A stretch of 64,000 nt of DNA from Lachnospiraceae bacterium (lineage in GTDB: Bacteria; Bacillota; Clostridia; Lachnospirales; Lachnospiraceae). The notes beneath the pieces are model-generated. The model was not told the origin of the DNA, searched no databases, and was given only the letters and a program-made list of their open reading frames with translations. The position numbers and the translations under genes were made by a program. The stretch covers positions 22,798-86,797 of the forward strand of contig JALEIR010000016.1 of the NCBI GenBank assembly GCA_022769665.1, given 5' to 3'. Positions 36,787-47,475 of the stretch are shown one piece after another (position 1 is the stretch's first letter; the number at the start of each line of letters is the position of its first letter).

Positions 36787-38025
36787 ATGAAGAGAAAGAA
36801 AATATTTATTTGTTGTGCGATGTGTGCAATACTCTGCATATTTTTCTTTTCCGGTACATTCAGCCGGACGGTATCGGCGGTGACAATGTCTTCCATTACC
36901 TCGGACAGCATCAAGGAAAAGGAGGAACAGATTAAGCAGGCATTGAGCGAAAAAGAGTCGCTCCAAAACGGTCTGAGTAATCTGCAGAATATAAAGAAGG
37001 AGCTGGAGACACAGCGCACAAATCTGAAAAATTACGTAGCCCAACTGGACAGCAATCTGGAGCAGATTGAACGGAATATTGCTGAGCTGAAAGCAAAAAT
37101 ATCCGTGAAAGAAGAGGAGATTGCTGTTGCGGAGGAGCAGTTGGCGGAAGCTCTGGAAAAAGAGGAAAACCAGAGAACTTCCATGATAAACCGTATCAGA
37201 ATGGTATATGAAACAGGGGATCCGCAGATGACGGAGATGCTGTTGAAGTCATCGAGCTTTGGCGATTTTTTGAACAAGGCGGATTATGTGGAACGTGTGA
37301 TTTCCTATGACCAGCAGATGTGGCAGGACTATAAGACTGTTCGGGAATATGTGGAGCTCTGTAAGCAGGAGCTGGAACTGGAAAGGGAAATCCTGGACGA
37401 GGCAAAGGCGGGAGTTGAAGAGGAGCAAAGAAATCTGGAGGCTCTGATTGAACAAAAGAACCGGGATATTTTGGAGTATGAGTCAGATATCAGCAATAAG
37501 GAACAGGCAATCAAAGAATACGAGGAAGAGATAAAAGCCCAGGAAGAAGAAATTTCAACACTGGAGGCGCAGATTGCGGAAGAAAAGAAGAAGATTCTTG
37601 CAAACAGCGGCGTGGTGCTGACATATGACGGCGGTACCTTTAAGTTTCCTCTGGCCTCATATACAAGGGTCTCGGATGATTACGGGATGCGAATACATCC
37701 CATCCTGGGAATACAACAGCTCCATAACGGAGTGGATTTTGCAGCGCCTAAAGGTACTGCGATTTATGCGGCTTATGACGGAGTGGTGGTGGCTGCGACC
37801 TACAGCGGCACAATGGGAAATTATGTGATGATTGACCATGGAGACGGACTGTACACAATTTACATGCATGCTTCTCAGCTGTATGTGGAAAAAGATGACA
37901 TTGTGGTTCGTGGTGAGACAATTGCAGCTGTCGGCAGTACCGGACGCTCCACGGGAAATCACCTGCATTTCAGTGTACGACTCAACGGCGCATATACTTC
38001 ACCATGGAATTATATCAGTAAGTAA
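36787..38025 (+). CDS. Secreted coiled-coil M23 peptidase, FtsEX partner (EnvC/PcsB-like)
   Basis: A 412-residue exported protein. It starts with basic residues plus a hydrophobic signal segment (about 6-25), continues as long coiled coils (about 35-265, heptads rich in E, K, Q, L), and ends in a LytM/M23 domain (about 285-412). The zinc motif is intact: HNGVDFAAPKG, a later MHAS histidine and HLHFSV. Thus, unlike E. coli EnvC, it should itself be a peptidoglycan endopeptidase. The coiled coil would dock on FtsX and hold the enzyme inactive until signalled. It follows ftsX by 12 bases. Confidence 0.93.
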   Translation: MKRKKIFICCAMCAILCIFFFSGTFSRTVSAVTMSSITSDSIKEKEEQIKQALSEKESLQNGLSNLQNIKKELETQRTNLKNYVAQLDSNLEQIERNIAELKAKISVKEEEIAVAEEQLAEALEKEENQRTSMINRIRMVYETGDPQMTEMLLKSSSFGDFLNKADYVERVISYDQQMWQDYKTVREYVELCKQELELEREILDEAKAGVEEEQRNLEALIEQKNRDILEYESDISNKEQAIKEYEEEIKAQEEEISTLEAQIAEEKKKILANSGVVLTYDGGTFKFPLASYTRVSDDYGMRIHPILGIQQLHNGVDFAAPKGTAIYAAYDGVVVAATYSGTMGNYVMIDHGDGLYTIYMHASQLYVEKDDIVVRGETIAAVGSTGRSTGNHLHFSVRLNGAYTSPWNYISK

Positions 38026-38071
38026 AAGAAGTCGTTACCTGCGATTGTAAGTGAGCAGGCAGCGGAAAGGC

Positions 38072-39400
38072 ATGGTTATCGGTATGGATGAGAATCAAAA
38101 TTATTTTGACAATGTGAATCAGGGAGGATTGACACCTGCGCAGATTCCCAAGGACGAAAAGGGAAGCGGCAAGGGTGTTTTCCTGATTGGAATGATAGTG
38201 GGTATTGCCTCGGCACTTTTGGTAGTGGCGATTTGCTGGCTGGGTGTGGGAATCCAGAACTCTGTTGAAGAAAAAGAAAATCAGTCCGCACAGATAGAAT
38301 TGCAGGAGGATTCTGCAATAGACGCCCGGGTGATAGAGAAGCTTCAGACTCTGGAAAAGATGGTAGATCAATACTATTACCTGGGTGAAGTGACGGATGA
38401 TGAATTTAGGGACGGTGTTTATAAGGGACTGCTTAGTGCATTGAACGATCCGTACTCAGAGTATTATACTGCCGAGGAGCTTGCGAGTATGATGGAGCAG
38501 TCCGAGGGGATTTATTACGGAATCGGTGCTTACGTGAGCCTTGACAGTGCAACCGGTCTGCCGAAAATCAGTGGCGTTATCAAAAATTCTCCTGCGGAAG
38601 AAGCAGAGCTTCGGGCCAATGACCTGATATATGAGGTGGATGGTAAATCTACTTATGGAATGAGCCTGACGGAAGCGGTGGCAATGATAAAGGGACCGGA
38701 AGGAACGGATGTCCAACTTACTCTGATTCGGGAAGGGGAAAGTGATTATCTGGAACTTACTCTGACGAGGCAGAGAGTGGAGTCACCAACTGTGGAGTTT
38801 TCCATGGAGGAAGACGACATGGCCTACATTCAGGTTACGGAATTTGATGATGTCACAGTGGACCAATTTGCGGAAGCACTGGCGATGGCGAGAGGTTCCG
38901 GTGCAAAAGGAATCATTCTGGATTTGCGGGGCAACCCCGGAGGAAATCTGTCGACGGTTGTTGAAATGTGTCAAATGATTCTTCCTGAAGGAATGATAGT
39001 CTATACGGAAGACAAGAACGGACGCAGAGAGGAATATAAGAGTGACGGCAGCAGGGAGCTGGAGCTTCCGCTGGTGGTTCTTGTGGATATGAATTCTGCC
39101 AGTGCTGCGGAAATTATGGCCGGAGCCATCAAGGATTACGGAACCGGCACGCTGGTAGGTACCACGACTTTCGGAAAGGGAATTGTACAGCAAATTATGC
39201 CTTTCAGGGACGGTTCGGCCGTAAAACTTACCATCAGCGCTTATTACACGCCCAGCGGAAAAAATATTCACGGTACCGGCATTGAACCGGATGTGGTATG
39301 TGAGTTTGACGGCGAGGCATACTATGCAAGTGAAGACCATCCTGACAATCAGCTGGAAAAGGCGAAAGAAGTTCTGAGAGAGAAGATGGGAAACAGGTAA
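38072..39400 (+). CDS. S41-family C-terminal processing protease (CtpA/CtpB-like)
   Basis: A ~442-residue membrane-anchored protease. A single TM segment lies near residues 30-55, then a PDZ domain (~115-200: YYGIGAYVSLDS, ELRANDLIYEVDG) and the S41 catalytic domain with the Ser nucleophile in NSASAAEIMAGAI near residue 343 and the Lys base in TTFGKGIVQ near residue 368. It trims exported proteins from the C-terminus. The start is unclear: ATG 38072 has GGAAAGG overlapping its site, while GTG 38051 and ATG 38084 are options. ftsEX followed by a ctp gene and uvrBA matches the Bacillus order. Confidence 0.92.
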   Translation: MVIGMDENQNYFDNVNQGGLTPAQIPKDEKGSGKGVFLIGMIVGIASALLVVAICWLGVGIQNSVEEKENQSAQIELQEDSAIDARVIEKLQTLEKMVDQYYYLGEVTDDEFRDGVYKGLLSALNDPYSEYYTAEELASMMEQSEGIYYGIGAYVSLDSATGLPKISGVIKNSPAEEAELRANDLIYEVDGKSTYGMSLTEAVAMIKGPEGTDVQLTLIREGESDYLELTLTRQRVESPTVEFSMEEDDMAYIQVTEFDDVTVDQFAEALAMARGSGAKGIILDLRGNPGGNLSTVVEMCQMILPEGMIVYTEDKNGRREEYKSDGSRELELPLVVLVDMNSASAAEIMAGAIKDYGTGTLVGTTTFGKGIVQQIMPFRDGSAVKLTISAYYTPSGKNIHGTGIEPDVVCEFDGEAYYASEDHPDNQLEKAKEVLREKMGNR

Positions 39401-39434
39401 AAGCAGGAGAAGAATAATACAGAGGTGTAAGTTT

Positions 39435-39468
39435 AAGGGCATTCCGAAGAAACGGAAAGCCCTTTTTT
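39435..39468 (+). terminator. Rho-independent terminator after the S41 protease gene
   Basis: AAGGGC (39435-39440) pairs with GCCCTT (39459-39464), and TTCCG with CGGAA inside it, followed by TTTT. It separates the ftsEX group from uvrBA. Confidence 0.9.
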
Positions 39469-39518
39469 AATCTGACATAGAAATTGATGTATCTGAATAG
39501 CTCGACGGCTGAAAATCA

Positions 39519-39532
39519 AGAACAAATGTTCG
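39519..39532 (+). promoter_or_regulatory. LexA/DinR (SOS) box upstream of uvrB
   Basis: AGAACAAATGTTCG matches the Firmicutes SOS consensus CGAACRNRYGTTYG at 13 of 14 positions, with an intact GAAC-N4-GTTC core. It lies just upstream of the uvrB promoter, consistent with LexA repression and DNA-damage induction. Confidence 0.85.
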
Positions 39533-39540
39533 TTAATCTC

Positions 39541-39569
39541 TGTACAAGACAGAATCTGTGTGCTATAAT
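39541..39569 (+). promoter_or_regulatory. uvrB promoter with extended -10
   Basis: A perfect TATAAT (39564-39569) preceded by TGC (extended -10), and a weak -35 TGTACA (39541-39546) at spacing 17. The start near 39576 falls after the upstream ATG codons of the long frame and supports the GTG start at 39610. Confidence 0.75.
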
Positions 39570-39609
39570 CAGAGTTAACTTTTTCTATGAAATGACGGAG
39601 GAGGTTTTC

Positions 39610-41634
39610 GTGCAAAAATTTTCTGATAAGAATGAACAAAGTATTTTCAAACTTCACAGTGAATATCAGCCTACCGGAGACCAGCCCGAAGCGATCAAAG
39701 AATTGGTGGAGGGTTTTCGGCAGGGAAACCAGTTTCAGACTTTGCTTGGTGTTACAGGCTCCGGCAAGACCTTTACCATGGCCAATGTCATTGCGGCGCT
39801 GAACAAACCAACGTTAATCATTGCGCATAACAAGACTCTTGCCGGCCAGCTTTACGGCGAGTTTAAGGAATTTTTCCCGGAGAATGCGGTAGAATATTTT
39901 GTGTCCTACTATGATTATTATCAGCCGGAAGCCTATGTACCGTCTTCGGACACCTACATTGCCAAGGATTCCGCAATCAATGACGAAATAGACAAGCTGA
40001 GGCTTTCTGCCACTGCATCCCTGACAGAGCGCAGGGACGTGATTGTGGTGGCCAGTGTTTCCTGCATCTACGGTTTGGGAAGTCCCGATGAATACCAGGA
40101 TATGATTGTGTCTCTGCGCCCGGGGATGGTAAAGGACAGAGATCAGGTGCTGCGCGAGCTGGTGGATATCCAATATACCAGAAACGATATGGATATGCAG
40201 CGGGGCTGCTTCAGGGTACATGGGGATGTTATTGAGGTATATCCGGCGCAGGGCGGCGACTACTTTATCCGAATTGAGTTTTTCGGAGATGAGATAGACA
40301 GAATTGCGGAAGTGGAACCATTGTCGGGTAAGGTTCATGCTACTCTGAATCATGTTGCCATCTTTCCTGCTTCTCATTACGTAGTGTCACAGGATAAAAT
40401 CAGAGCTGCCTGTGATAACATCGAAAAGGAGATGGAGGAGCGGGTTCGATGGTTTAAGGGGGAGGACAAGCTGATTGAGGCGCAGCGCATTGCCGAGCGT
40501 ACCAACTTTGATATTGAGATGATGCGGGAAACCGGCTTTTGTTCCGGCATAGAGAATTATTCCAGACATCTGAATTTTGCGCCGCCGGGAGCGCCGCCGA
40601 TGACGCTGATGGACTTCTTTCCCGATGATTTTTTAATCATTATAGATGAGTCGCATATGACCATTCCCCAGATACGCGGCATGTATGCAGGAGACCGTTC
40701 CCGTAAGCAGACTTTGGTGGACTACGGTTTCCGCCTTCCCTCCGCACTGGATAACAGACCTCTGAATTTTCAGGAGTTTGAGTCCCATATCGACCAGATG
40801 CTGTTCGTTTCCGCTACTCCGTCGGAGTACGAAGAGACCCACGAGCTGCTGCGGACGGAACAGATTATCCGTCCTACCGGTCTGCTGGATCCTAAAGTAG
40901 AAGTGCGGCCTGTTGAGGGACAGATAGATGATCTGATTGGCGCTGTCAACAAAGAGGTGGAGAAGCATAACAAGGTTCTGATTACTACCCTGACAAAACG
41001 TATGGCAGAGGATTTGACCGACTATATGAAGGAAGTGGGCATACGTGTCAAGTATCTGCATTCCGATATTGACACGCTGGAACGGGCGGAAATTATCCGT
41101 GACATGCGTCTGGATGTGTTTGATGTGTTGGTTGGAATTAACCTGCTGAGAGAGGGACTTGACATTCCCGAGATTTCTCTGGTGGCAATCCTGGATGCGG
41201 ACAAAGAGGGCTTCTTAAGGAGCAGCACCTCCCTGATTCAGACAATCGGCCGTGCTGCCCGGAATGCGGAAGGCCATGTTATTATGTACGCGGATACGAT
41301 TACCGATTCCATGCGCATTGCACTGGATGAGACGAACAGACGACGTGAAATTCAGATGAAGTACAACGAGGAGCACGGTATCACACCTCAGACGATTCAG
41401 AAGGCTGTCCGGGATTTGATCAGTATTTCAAAGGTCATTGCCAAGGAAGAGGTGCGGTTTGAGAAGGATCCGGAATCCATGAACCGCAAAGAGCTGGAAA
41501 AACTGATTTCGGATGTGCAGAAGAAGATGCAGAAGGCTGCGGCTGATTTGAATTTCGAGGCTGCCGCAGAGCTGCGCGACAAGATGATAGAGTTAAAGAA
41601 GTCCCTGCAGGAGCTTATGGATAAGGAAGAATGA
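39610..41634 (+). CDS. uvrB: UvrABC excinuclease subunit B
   Basis: The GTG at 39610 is chosen: GGAGGAGG lies five bases upstream, the promoter predicts transcription from about 39576, and the product then begins [28 protein letters not shown] at the position usual for UvrB. The 674-residue protein has Walker [11 protein letters not shown] near residue 47, the beta-hairpin [18 protein letters not shown] near 100, helicase motifs through QTIGRAARN, and a C-terminal UVR motif ([17 protein letters not shown]). It verifies damage and recruits UvrC in nucleotide excision repair. It is followed by uvrA. Confidence 0.97.
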   Translation: MQKFSDKNEQSIFKLHSEYQPTGDQPEAIKELVEGFRQGNQFQTLLGVTGSGKTFTMANVIAALNKPTLIIAHNKTLAGQLYGEFKEFFPENAVEYFVSYYDYYQPEAYVPSSDTYIAKDSAINDEIDKLRLSATASLTERRDVIVVASVSCIYGLGSPDEYQDMIVSLRPGMVKDRDQVLRELVDIQYTRNDMDMQRGCFRVHGDVIEVYPAQGGDYFIRIEFFGDEIDRIAEVEPLSGKVHATLNHVAIFPASHYVVSQDKIRAACDNIEKEMEERVRWFKGEDKLIEAQRIAERTNFDIEMMRETGFCSGIENYSRHLNFAPPGAPPMTLMDFFPDDFLIIIDESHMTIPQIRGMYAGDRSRKQTLVDYGFRLPSALDNRPLNFQEFESHIDQMLFVSATPSEYEETHELLRTEQIIRPTGLLDPKVEVRPVEGQIDDLIGAVNKEVEKHNKVLITTLTKRMAEDLTDYMKEVGIRVKYLHSDIDTLERAEIIRDMRLDVFDVLVGINLLREGLDIPEISLVAILDADKEGFLRSSTSLIQTIGRAARNAEGHVIMYADTITDSMRIALDETNRRREIQMKYNEEHGITPQTIQKAVRDLISISKVIAKEEVRFEKDPESMNRKELEKLISDVQKKMQKAAADLNFEAAAELRDKMIELKKSLQELMDKEE

Positions 41635-41665
41635 ATATAATCTGATAAATGAGGAAGAGAGAAAA

Positions 41666-44548
41666 ATGGAAGAAGTAAAGAAAATACAGACCCGGAGGAA
41701 AGCTGTCGATGAGTATATCAGGATTCGGGGGGCCTGTGAGCACAACCTGAAAAATATCGATGTGGATATTCCCAGAAATGAACTGGTGGTTCTCACCGGA
41801 ATGTCAGGTTCCGGAAAATCATCACTGGCTTTTGATACGATTTATGCGGAGGGACAGCGCCGCTACATGGAATCCCTGTCCTCCTACGCAAGACAGTTTC
41901 TGGGGCAGATGGAGAAACCCAATGTAGAACGAATCGAAGGTTTGTCTCCGGCGATTTCCATAGACCAGAAATCAACGAACCGCAATCCTCGTTCCACAGT
42001 GGGAACGGTAACGGAAATATACGATTATTTCCGCCTGCTTTATGCCAGAATCGGAATTCCTCATTGCCCCAACTGCGGCAGAGTCATTTCAAAGCAGACA
42101 GTGGATCAGATGGTGGACCAGATTATGGCACTTCCCGAAGGAACAAAGCTTCAGCTTTTGGCACCTGTGGTCAGAGGAAGAAAGGGACAGCACGAAAAGG
42201 TACTGGAGCGGGCAAAAAGGAGCGGCTATGTGCGTGTTCGCATTGACGGTAACCTGTATGAGTTGACAGAGGAAATTTCGCTGGATAAAAACATCAAGCA
42301 TAATATTGAGATTATCGTAGACCGCCTTGTGGTGAAGGACGGAATTCAGCGCCGTCTGGCAGATTCCATTGAAAATGTGTTGGATTTGGCGGATGGACTT
42401 CTTTTGGTAGACGTCATCGGCGGGGAATCCATGACCTTCAGCCAGAGCTTTTCCTGCCCTGACTGCGGAATCGGTATCAGTGAAATTGAGCCCAGAAGCT
42501 TTTCCTTCAACAACCCTTTCGGCGCCTGCCCTGTGTGCTTCGGTCTGGGATATAAAATGGAATTTGACGCGGAACTGATGATTCCCGATCAGTCTCTGAG
42601 TATTCATCAGGGAGCCATTACGGTTACCGGCTGGCAGTCCTGTACGGATAAGAAGAGCTTTACCAATGCGGTCCTGCAGGCACTCTGCAAAGAATACAAA
42701 TTTGATCTGGACACTCCCTTTGAAAAATATCCGGAGAAGGTGAAACATGTCCTACTGTACGGAACCGACGGAAAAGAGGTGGAGGTTCATTATTCCGGTC
42801 AAAGAGGCAGAGGTGTCTATCCTGTGGCATTTGAAGGATTGATAAAGAATGTGGAGCGGAAGTATAAGGAAACCTTTTCCGATACGATGAAACAGGAATA
42901 TGAGAGCTTTATGCGCATCACGCCCTGTAAGGAATGCGGCGGTATGCGTCTGAAGAAGGAAGCACTGGCAGTGACGGTGTGCGATAAGAATATTTATGAG
43001 ATTACTTCCATGTCCATCCGCGACTTAAATACATTTCTCGCCGGTATGACTCTGACCGGTCAGCAGCAGCTGATTGGAAACCGGATTTTGAAGGAAATTA
43101 AGGCCAGAGTGGGCTTTCTTGTGGACGTGGGACTGGAATACCTCTCCCTGGCGCGGGCAACGGGTACGCTTTCCGGCGGTGAGGCACAGCGTATCAGACT
43201 GGCAACCCAGATTGGATCCGGTTTGGTTGGTGTATGCTATATCCTGGATGAGCCCAGCATCGGTCTGCATCAGAGAGACAATGATAAGCTTTTGAATACA
43301 CTGAAAAATCTGCGTGACTTAGGAAATACGCTGATTGTGGTAGAGCATGATGAGGACACCATGCTGGCAGCCGATTATGTGGTGGATATCGGACCGGGAG
43401 CAGGGTCTCACGGAGGTGAGGTGATTGCCTGCGGTACTGCGGAGGAAATCATGAAGATACCGGAATCCATTACAGGAAAGTATCTCAGCGGCGAATTGAA
43501 AATTCCCGTGCCGAAGAAGCGCAGAAAGCCTACGGGCTGGCTGAAAGTGATAGGAGCACAGGAGAACAACCTGAAGAATATTGATGTGGAATTCCCGCTG
43601 GGGGTTATGACCTGTGTCACCGGTGTATCCGGTTCCGGTAAAAGCTCACTGGTAAATGAGATTTTGTATAAGCGTCTTGCCCGGGACTTGAACCGAGCAA
43701 GATGCATTCCGGGCAAACATAAAGATATTCAGGGCTTGGATCAGCTGGATAAGGTGATTGATATCGACCAGTCTCCCATTGGGCGTACACCCCGCTCCAA
43801 CCCTGCGACTTATACGGGAGTATTTGATCAGATCAGAGACCTTTTTGCATCCACGGCAGATGCAAAGGCAAAGGGATACGGCAAAGGACGTTTCAGCTTT
43901 AATGTAAAAGGGGGACGATGCGAAGCCTGTGGCGGAGACGGTATTATCAAGATTGAGATGCATTTCCTGCCGGATGTATATGTACCCTGTGAGGTCTGCG
44001 GCGGGAAACGGTATAATCGTGAGACACTGGATGTAAAGTACAAGGGAAAGAGCATCTTTGACGTCCTGGATATGACTGTGGAAGAAGCGTTGCCCTTCTT
44101 TGAGAACCTGCCGTCCATTCACAACAAGATTCAGACATTATATGATGTGGGACTTTCCTATGTAAAACTGGGACAACCCTCCACAACCCTTTCCGGCGGT
44201 GAGGCACAGCGTATCAAGCTGGCATCCGAGCTTTCAAAGCGAAGTACCGGAAAGACCATCTATATTCTGGATGAACCCACCACCGGCCTGCACTTTGCGG
44301 ATGTGCATAAGCTGGTTGAAATACTTCACAGACTGGCGGATGGCGGTAATACGGTGATAGTGATTGAACACAATCTGGATGTGATTAAGACAGCAGATTA
44401 TATCATCGATATTGGTCCCGAAGGCGGCGACAGGGGCGGAACCGTGATTGCCAAGGGAACGCCGGAGCAGGTGGCGAAATGTGAGGGCTCATATACCGGG
44501 GCTTATATTCAAAAGATGCTTGACAAGGATAAAAATACGGGCAAATAG
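41666..44548 (+). CDS. uvrA: UvrABC excinuclease subunit A
   Basis: A 960-residue UvrA with two ABC ATPase modules. The first has [20 protein letters not shown] near residue 35 and [12 protein letters not shown] near 505; the second has [16 protein letters not shown] near residue 655 and [12 protein letters not shown] near 845. Zinc-finger cysteines occur as CPNCGR, CPDCG and CEACGGDG...CEVCGGKRY. UvrA scans DNA for lesions and loads UvrB. It lies 31 bases after uvrB with its own ribosome site and shares the SOS promoter. The N-terminus has about 20 extra residues before [14 protein letters not shown]. Confidence 0.98.
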   Translation: MEEVKKIQTRRKAVDEYIRIRGACEHNLKNIDVDIPRNELVVLTGMSGSGKSSLAFDTIYAEGQRRYMESLSSYARQFLGQMEKPNVERIEGLSPAISIDQKSTNRNPRSTVGTVTEIYDYFRLLYARIGIPHCPNCGRVISKQTVDQMVDQIMALPEGTKLQLLAPVVRGRKGQHEKVLERAKRSGYVRVRIDGNLYELTEEISLDKNIKHNIEIIVDRLVVKDGIQRRLADSIENVLDLADGLLLVDVIGGESMTFSQSFSCPDCGIGISEIEPRSFSFNNPFGACPVCFGLGYKMEFDAELMIPDQSLSIHQGAITVTGWQSCTDKKSFTNAVLQALCKEYKFDLDTPFEKYPEKVKHVLLYGTDGKEVEVHYSGQRGRGVYPVAFEGLIKNVERKYKETFSDTMKQEYESFMRITPCKECGGMRLKKEALAVTVCDKNIYEITSMSIRDLNTFLAGMTLTGQQQLIGNRILKEIKARVGFLVDVGLEYLSLARATGTLSGGEAQRIRLATQIGSGLVGVCYILDEPSIGLHQRDNDKLLNTLKNLRDLGNTLIVVEHDEDTMLAADYVVDIGPGAGSHGGEVIACGTAEEIMKIPESITGKYLSGELKIPVPKKRRKPTGWLKVIGAQENNLKNIDVEFPLGVMTCVTGVSGSGKSSLVNEILYKRLARDLNRARCIPGKHKDIQGLDQLDKVIDIDQSPIGRTPRSNPATYTGVFDQIRDLFASTADAKAKGYGKGRFSFNVKGGRCEACGGDGIIKIEMHFLPDVYVPCEVCGGKRYNRETLDVKYKGKSIFDVLDMTVEEALPFFENLPSIHNKIQTLYDVGLSYVKLGQPSTTLSGGEAQRIKLASELSKRSTGKTIYILDEPTTGLHFADVHKLVEILHRLADGGNTVIVIEHNLDVIKTADYIIDIGPEGGDRGGTVIAKGTPEQVAKCEGSYTGAYIQKMLDKDKNTGK

Positions 44549-44635
44549 CCGGGAGAACGGAAGCCCGAAAAACTTGTGGAAAGCTATAAAGTTTTCGGCA
44601 AAATATGCCGATGATATTGATACAAACGCAAGGAA

Positions 44636-44678
44636 GCAGGAGAAGAACGGATGGAACCGGTTCTTTTCCTGCGTTTTA
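44636..44678 (+). terminator. Rho-independent terminator after uvrA
   Basis: GCAGGAGAAGAAC (44636-44648) pairs with GTTCTTTTCCTGC (44660-44672, one G-T pair), followed by GTTTTATT. The rest of the 250-base gap before mbl holds only a promoter. Confidence 0.82.
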
Positions 44679-44710
44679 TTATTTCCATTTATAAATTTTT
44701 TAAAACCCCT

Positions 44711-44738
44711 ATGAAAATATATGGTTTTCGGTTATAAT
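44711..44738 (+). promoter_or_regulatory. Promoter of the mbl-flagellar rod group
   Basis: A perfect TATAAT (44733-44738) with a moderate -35 ATGAAA (44711-44716) at spacing 16, about 60 bases before the mbl start. Confidence 0.55.
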
Positions 44739-44799
44739 AAATGCAGTATGACTTCATTTAGAAAAAATAGGAATCCATGAGAAAGGGGTACTTGATAAT

Positions 44800-45792
44800 A
44801 TGCAGTGTACAGATATCGGAATTGATTTGGGAACAGCCAGCATTTTAGTGTACATCAGAGGAAAGGGCGTTGTGTTGAAAGAGCCCTCCGTTGTAGCGTT
44901 TGATAGAGATACAAATAAGATAAAGGCAATTGGTGAGGATGCCCGCCTGATGCTGGGAAGAACACCCGGCAACATCGTAGCGGTAAGACCTTTGCGTCAG
45001 GGAGTTATCTCCGACTACACCGTTACCGAGAAGATGATGAAGTATTTTATCCAGAAAGCACTGGGCAGAAGAACCTTCAGAAAGCCCCGCATTGCGGTCT
45101 GTGTACCCAGCGGCGTTACGGAAGTTGAGAAGAAGGCGGTGGAGGATGCAACCTATCAGGCAGGTGCAAGAGAGGTTGCCATTATTGAAGAACCTATCGC
45201 GGCAGCAATCGGAGCAGGCATTGACATTTCCAAGCCCTGCGGAAATATGATTGTAGATATCGGCGGCGGAACCTCAGATATTGCGGTAATTTCCCTTGGA
45301 GGAACGGTTGTCAGCGCTTCCATCAAGATTGCCGGAGATGACTTTGATGAAGCTATCGTGCGCTATATGCGTAAGAAGCACAATCTTCTGATTGGTGAGA
45401 GAACGGCAGAGGATTTGAAAATAAAGATTGGATCTGCTTACCCCAGGTCAGAGACAGATTACATGGATGTAAGAGGACGTAACCTGGTAACAGGACTTCC
45501 GAAGACGGTACAGGTTTCTTCTGAAGAGACAGAGGAGGCTTTGCGGGAAACGACAGCTCAGATTGTGGAAACAATTCACAGTGTTCTGGAGAAGACTCCC
45601 CCTGAGCTGGCAGCCGATATAGCAGACAGAGGTATTGTGCTTACGGGAGGCGGAAGTCTTCTGCGTGGCTTGGAAGAGTTGATTTCCGCAAAGACCGGAA
45701 TTAACACCATGACTGCGGAGGATCCCATGACTGCGGTTGCAATCGGAACCGGTAAGTATGTGGAATTCCTTTCCGGTTACAGAGAGAACTAA
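44800..45792 (+). CDS. mbl: MreB/Mbl-family cell-shape actin
   Basis: A 330-residue bacterial actin with phosphate-1 IGIDLGTASILVYI, phosphate-2 IVDIGGGTSDIAVI near residue 150 and adenosine motif GIVLTGGGSLLRGLEEL near residue 285. It forms membrane filaments that guide sidewall peptidoglycan synthesis. Its position directly before two flagellar hook-basal body genes parallels mbl-flhO-flhP of Bacillus, which is why I favour Mbl over MreB. GAAAGGGG precedes the ATG. Confidence 0.92.
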   Translation: MQCTDIGIDLGTASILVYIRGKGVVLKEPSVVAFDRDTNKIKAIGEDARLMLGRTPGNIVAVRPLRQGVISDYTVTEKMMKYFIQKALGRRTFRKPRIAVCVPSGVTEVEKKAVEDATYQAGAREVAIIEEPIAAAIGAGIDISKPCGNMIVDIGGGTSDIAVISLGGTVVSASIKIAGDDFDEAIVRYMRKKHNLLIGERTAEDLKIKIGSAYPRSETDYMDVRGRNLVTGLPKTVQVSSEETEEALRETTAQIVETIHSVLEKTPPELAADIADRGIVLTGGGSLLRGLEELISAKTGINTMTAEDPMTAVAIGTGKYVEFLSGYREN

Positions 45793-45810
45793 AAGCAAAG
45801 GGAGGTACTT

Positions 45811-46590
45811 ATGTTAAAGGGCTTATATACTGCATATACAGGTATGGTGAACGAACAGAACAGAATGGATATTCTGACGAATAACCTGGCGAATGCATCT
45901 ACCGTTGGCTTTAAGAAGGAAGGTTCAACCAGTCAGTCCTTTGACAGTATCTTGACAGTTAAAATAAAGGATCAGTCTGTAGGGTTACAGAACGTACAGA
46001 GACTGGGAACCAATAATCCGGGAGTGAAGATTGGTGAGAATTATACCGATTTTACACAGGGTTCTTTCCGGGTTACGGATAATACTTATGACCTGGCTTT
46101 GGCAGGAGACGGATTTTTTACCATTGAGTTTACCAATAAAGCAGGGGAAACATCTACTATGTATACCCGTAACGGCCAGTTTACATTGAATCGGGAGGGC
46201 TATCTGGTAACTCAGGATGGTGACTATGTTCTGGATACACAGAACAGAAGAATTCAACTCAATACCCTGTTGGATTCGGAAATCGGAAGCGATGGGACAA
46301 TTACCCAGGCAGGAAGGGCTGTGGCACGAATTCAGGTCACGGATTTTGAAGACTATAATTATCTGGAAAAATATGGTGAAACATACTATCGCCCTGTCGA
46401 GGGAGCGAAGACAACACAGGCAGACGCCGATGTCAAGTCGGGTTATCTGGAGATGGCAAATGTACAGGTTGTGTCGGAGATGGTGAATTTGATTTCCATC
46501 ACTCGTGCGTATGAGAGCAACCAGAAAATCATTCAGGCATATGATGACACACTGGAGACTGCCGTAACACAGCTGGGAAGGATACAGTAA
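45811..46590 (+). CDS. Flagellar hook-basal body protein, FlgF/FlgG family (FlhO-like)
   Basis: A 259-residue rod-type protein. The N-terminal motif MLKGLYTAYTGMVNEQNRMDILTNNLANA and the C-terminal ...NLISITRAYESNQKIIQAYDD helix form the axial coiled coil typical of FlgB/C/F/G; the central LALAGDGFFTIE segment is the FlgF/G-specific domain start. It belongs to the extracellular rod of the flagellum and is exported by the flagellar type III system, without a signal peptide. It is 18 bases after mbl and followed by a paralogue. Whether it is strictly FlgF is not decided. Confidence 0.92.
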   Translation: MLKGLYTAYTGMVNEQNRMDILTNNLANASTVGFKKEGSTSQSFDSILTVKIKDQSVGLQNVQRLGTNNPGVKIGENYTDFTQGSFRVTDNTYDLALAGDGFFTIEFTNKAGETSTMYTRNGQFTLNREGYLVTQDGDYVLDTQNRRIQLNTLLDSEIGSDGTITQAGRAVARIQVTDFEDYNYLEKYGETYYRPVEGAKTTQADADVKSGYLEMANVQVVSEMVNLISITRAYESNQKIIQAYDDTLETAVTQLGRIQ

Positions 46591-46632
46591 ACAGTCTGCT
46601 AAAGAGAACAGGATAGGAAGGAAGCGGGAAGT

Positions 46633-47448
46633 ATGGTACGAAGTTTATGGACAGCGGCAACCGGCATGATAGCACAACAGACAAATGTGGATACCATTGC
46701 CAATAACCTTGCAAATGTGAATACCAATGGCTACAAGACTCAGGTCAACGAGTTCAAGAGCCTGCTGTATCAGACGCTGCAGACAAAGACCACAACGGCA
46801 AACGGCGAACAGAAACCCACAAGTGCTCAGGTTGGCCTGGGTACCCGAAATTCAGCAATTACTTCAATTTTTAAAACAGGAAATATGATTGCCTCCGAGA
46901 GCGATACTGCTTTTGCCATTGACGGTAAGGGATTTTTTGCCGTGAAAGGCGAGGACGGAAATACATATTATACCCGTAACGGTAATCTGCAGTTTACACT
47001 TGCTTCCAGCGGTAACATGCTTGCTACCACAGACGGACTTCCGGTGCTGGATACCAACGGACAGCCGATTGTTCTGAATAACAATTATATTTTAAGCCGG
47101 ATTACAGTTACCAAAGAGGGACAGATTTGTTATCCGGATGAAAACAATAATCCTCAGCCCATCGGAAAAACCATTGGTGTATTCCAGTTCAACAATCCCA
47201 ACGGACTGGAAAAGCTGGCAGACAGCCTTTACGGTCAGACAGCAGCCAGCGGGCAGCCGATTAATGAGGCGACAAATCCCAATGTTGAAAAAAGCAATAT
47301 CATTCAAGGATATCTGGAAGGCTCCAATGTACAGGTAGTGGATGAAATGGTTAACATGATAGTTGCACAGCGTGCATACGAGCTGAACTCCAAAGCCATC
47401 ACCGCCTCGGATGAAATGCTCCAACAAGCCAACAACTTGCGACGCTAG
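46633..47448 (+). CDS. flgG: Flagellar rod protein, FlgG family (FlhP-like)
   Basis: A 271-residue rod protein with SLWTAATGMIAQQTNVDTIANNLANVNTNGYK at the N-terminus, the FAIDGKGFFAVKG block near residue 95 and the C-terminal VVDEMVNMIVAQRAYELNSK signature, which is characteristic of FlgG. It is the distal rod subunit that the hook attaches to. It is the second of the tandem pair behind mbl. Confidence 0.93.
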   Translation: MVRSLWTAATGMIAQQTNVDTIANNLANVNTNGYKTQVNEFKSLLYQTLQTKTTTANGEQKPTSAQVGLGTRNSAITSIFKTGNMIASESDTAFAIDGKGFFAVKGEDGNTYYTRNGNLQFTLASSGNMLATTDGLPVLDTNGQPIVLNNNYILSRITVTKEGQICYPDENNNPQPIGKTIGVFQFNNPNGLEKLADSLYGQTAASGQPINEATNPNVEKSNIIQGYLEGSNVQVVDEMVNMIVAQRAYELNSKAITASDEMLQQANNLRR

Positions 47449-47475
47449 CGAGTTAATTACATGAAAGGATAAAAT

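Noticed and set aside
36787..38025. Degenerate EnvC
   Set aside because: The zinc ligands of the M23 domain are intact, so it is not the inactive EnvC type.
39484..39609. Longer uvrB start
   Set aside because: The promoter and SOS box lie in this stretch, and a strong ribosome site fits only GTG 39610.
44549..44799. Possible small gene in the uvrA-mbl gap
   Set aside because: No frame with a ribosome site; the gap is explained by a terminator and the mbl promoter.
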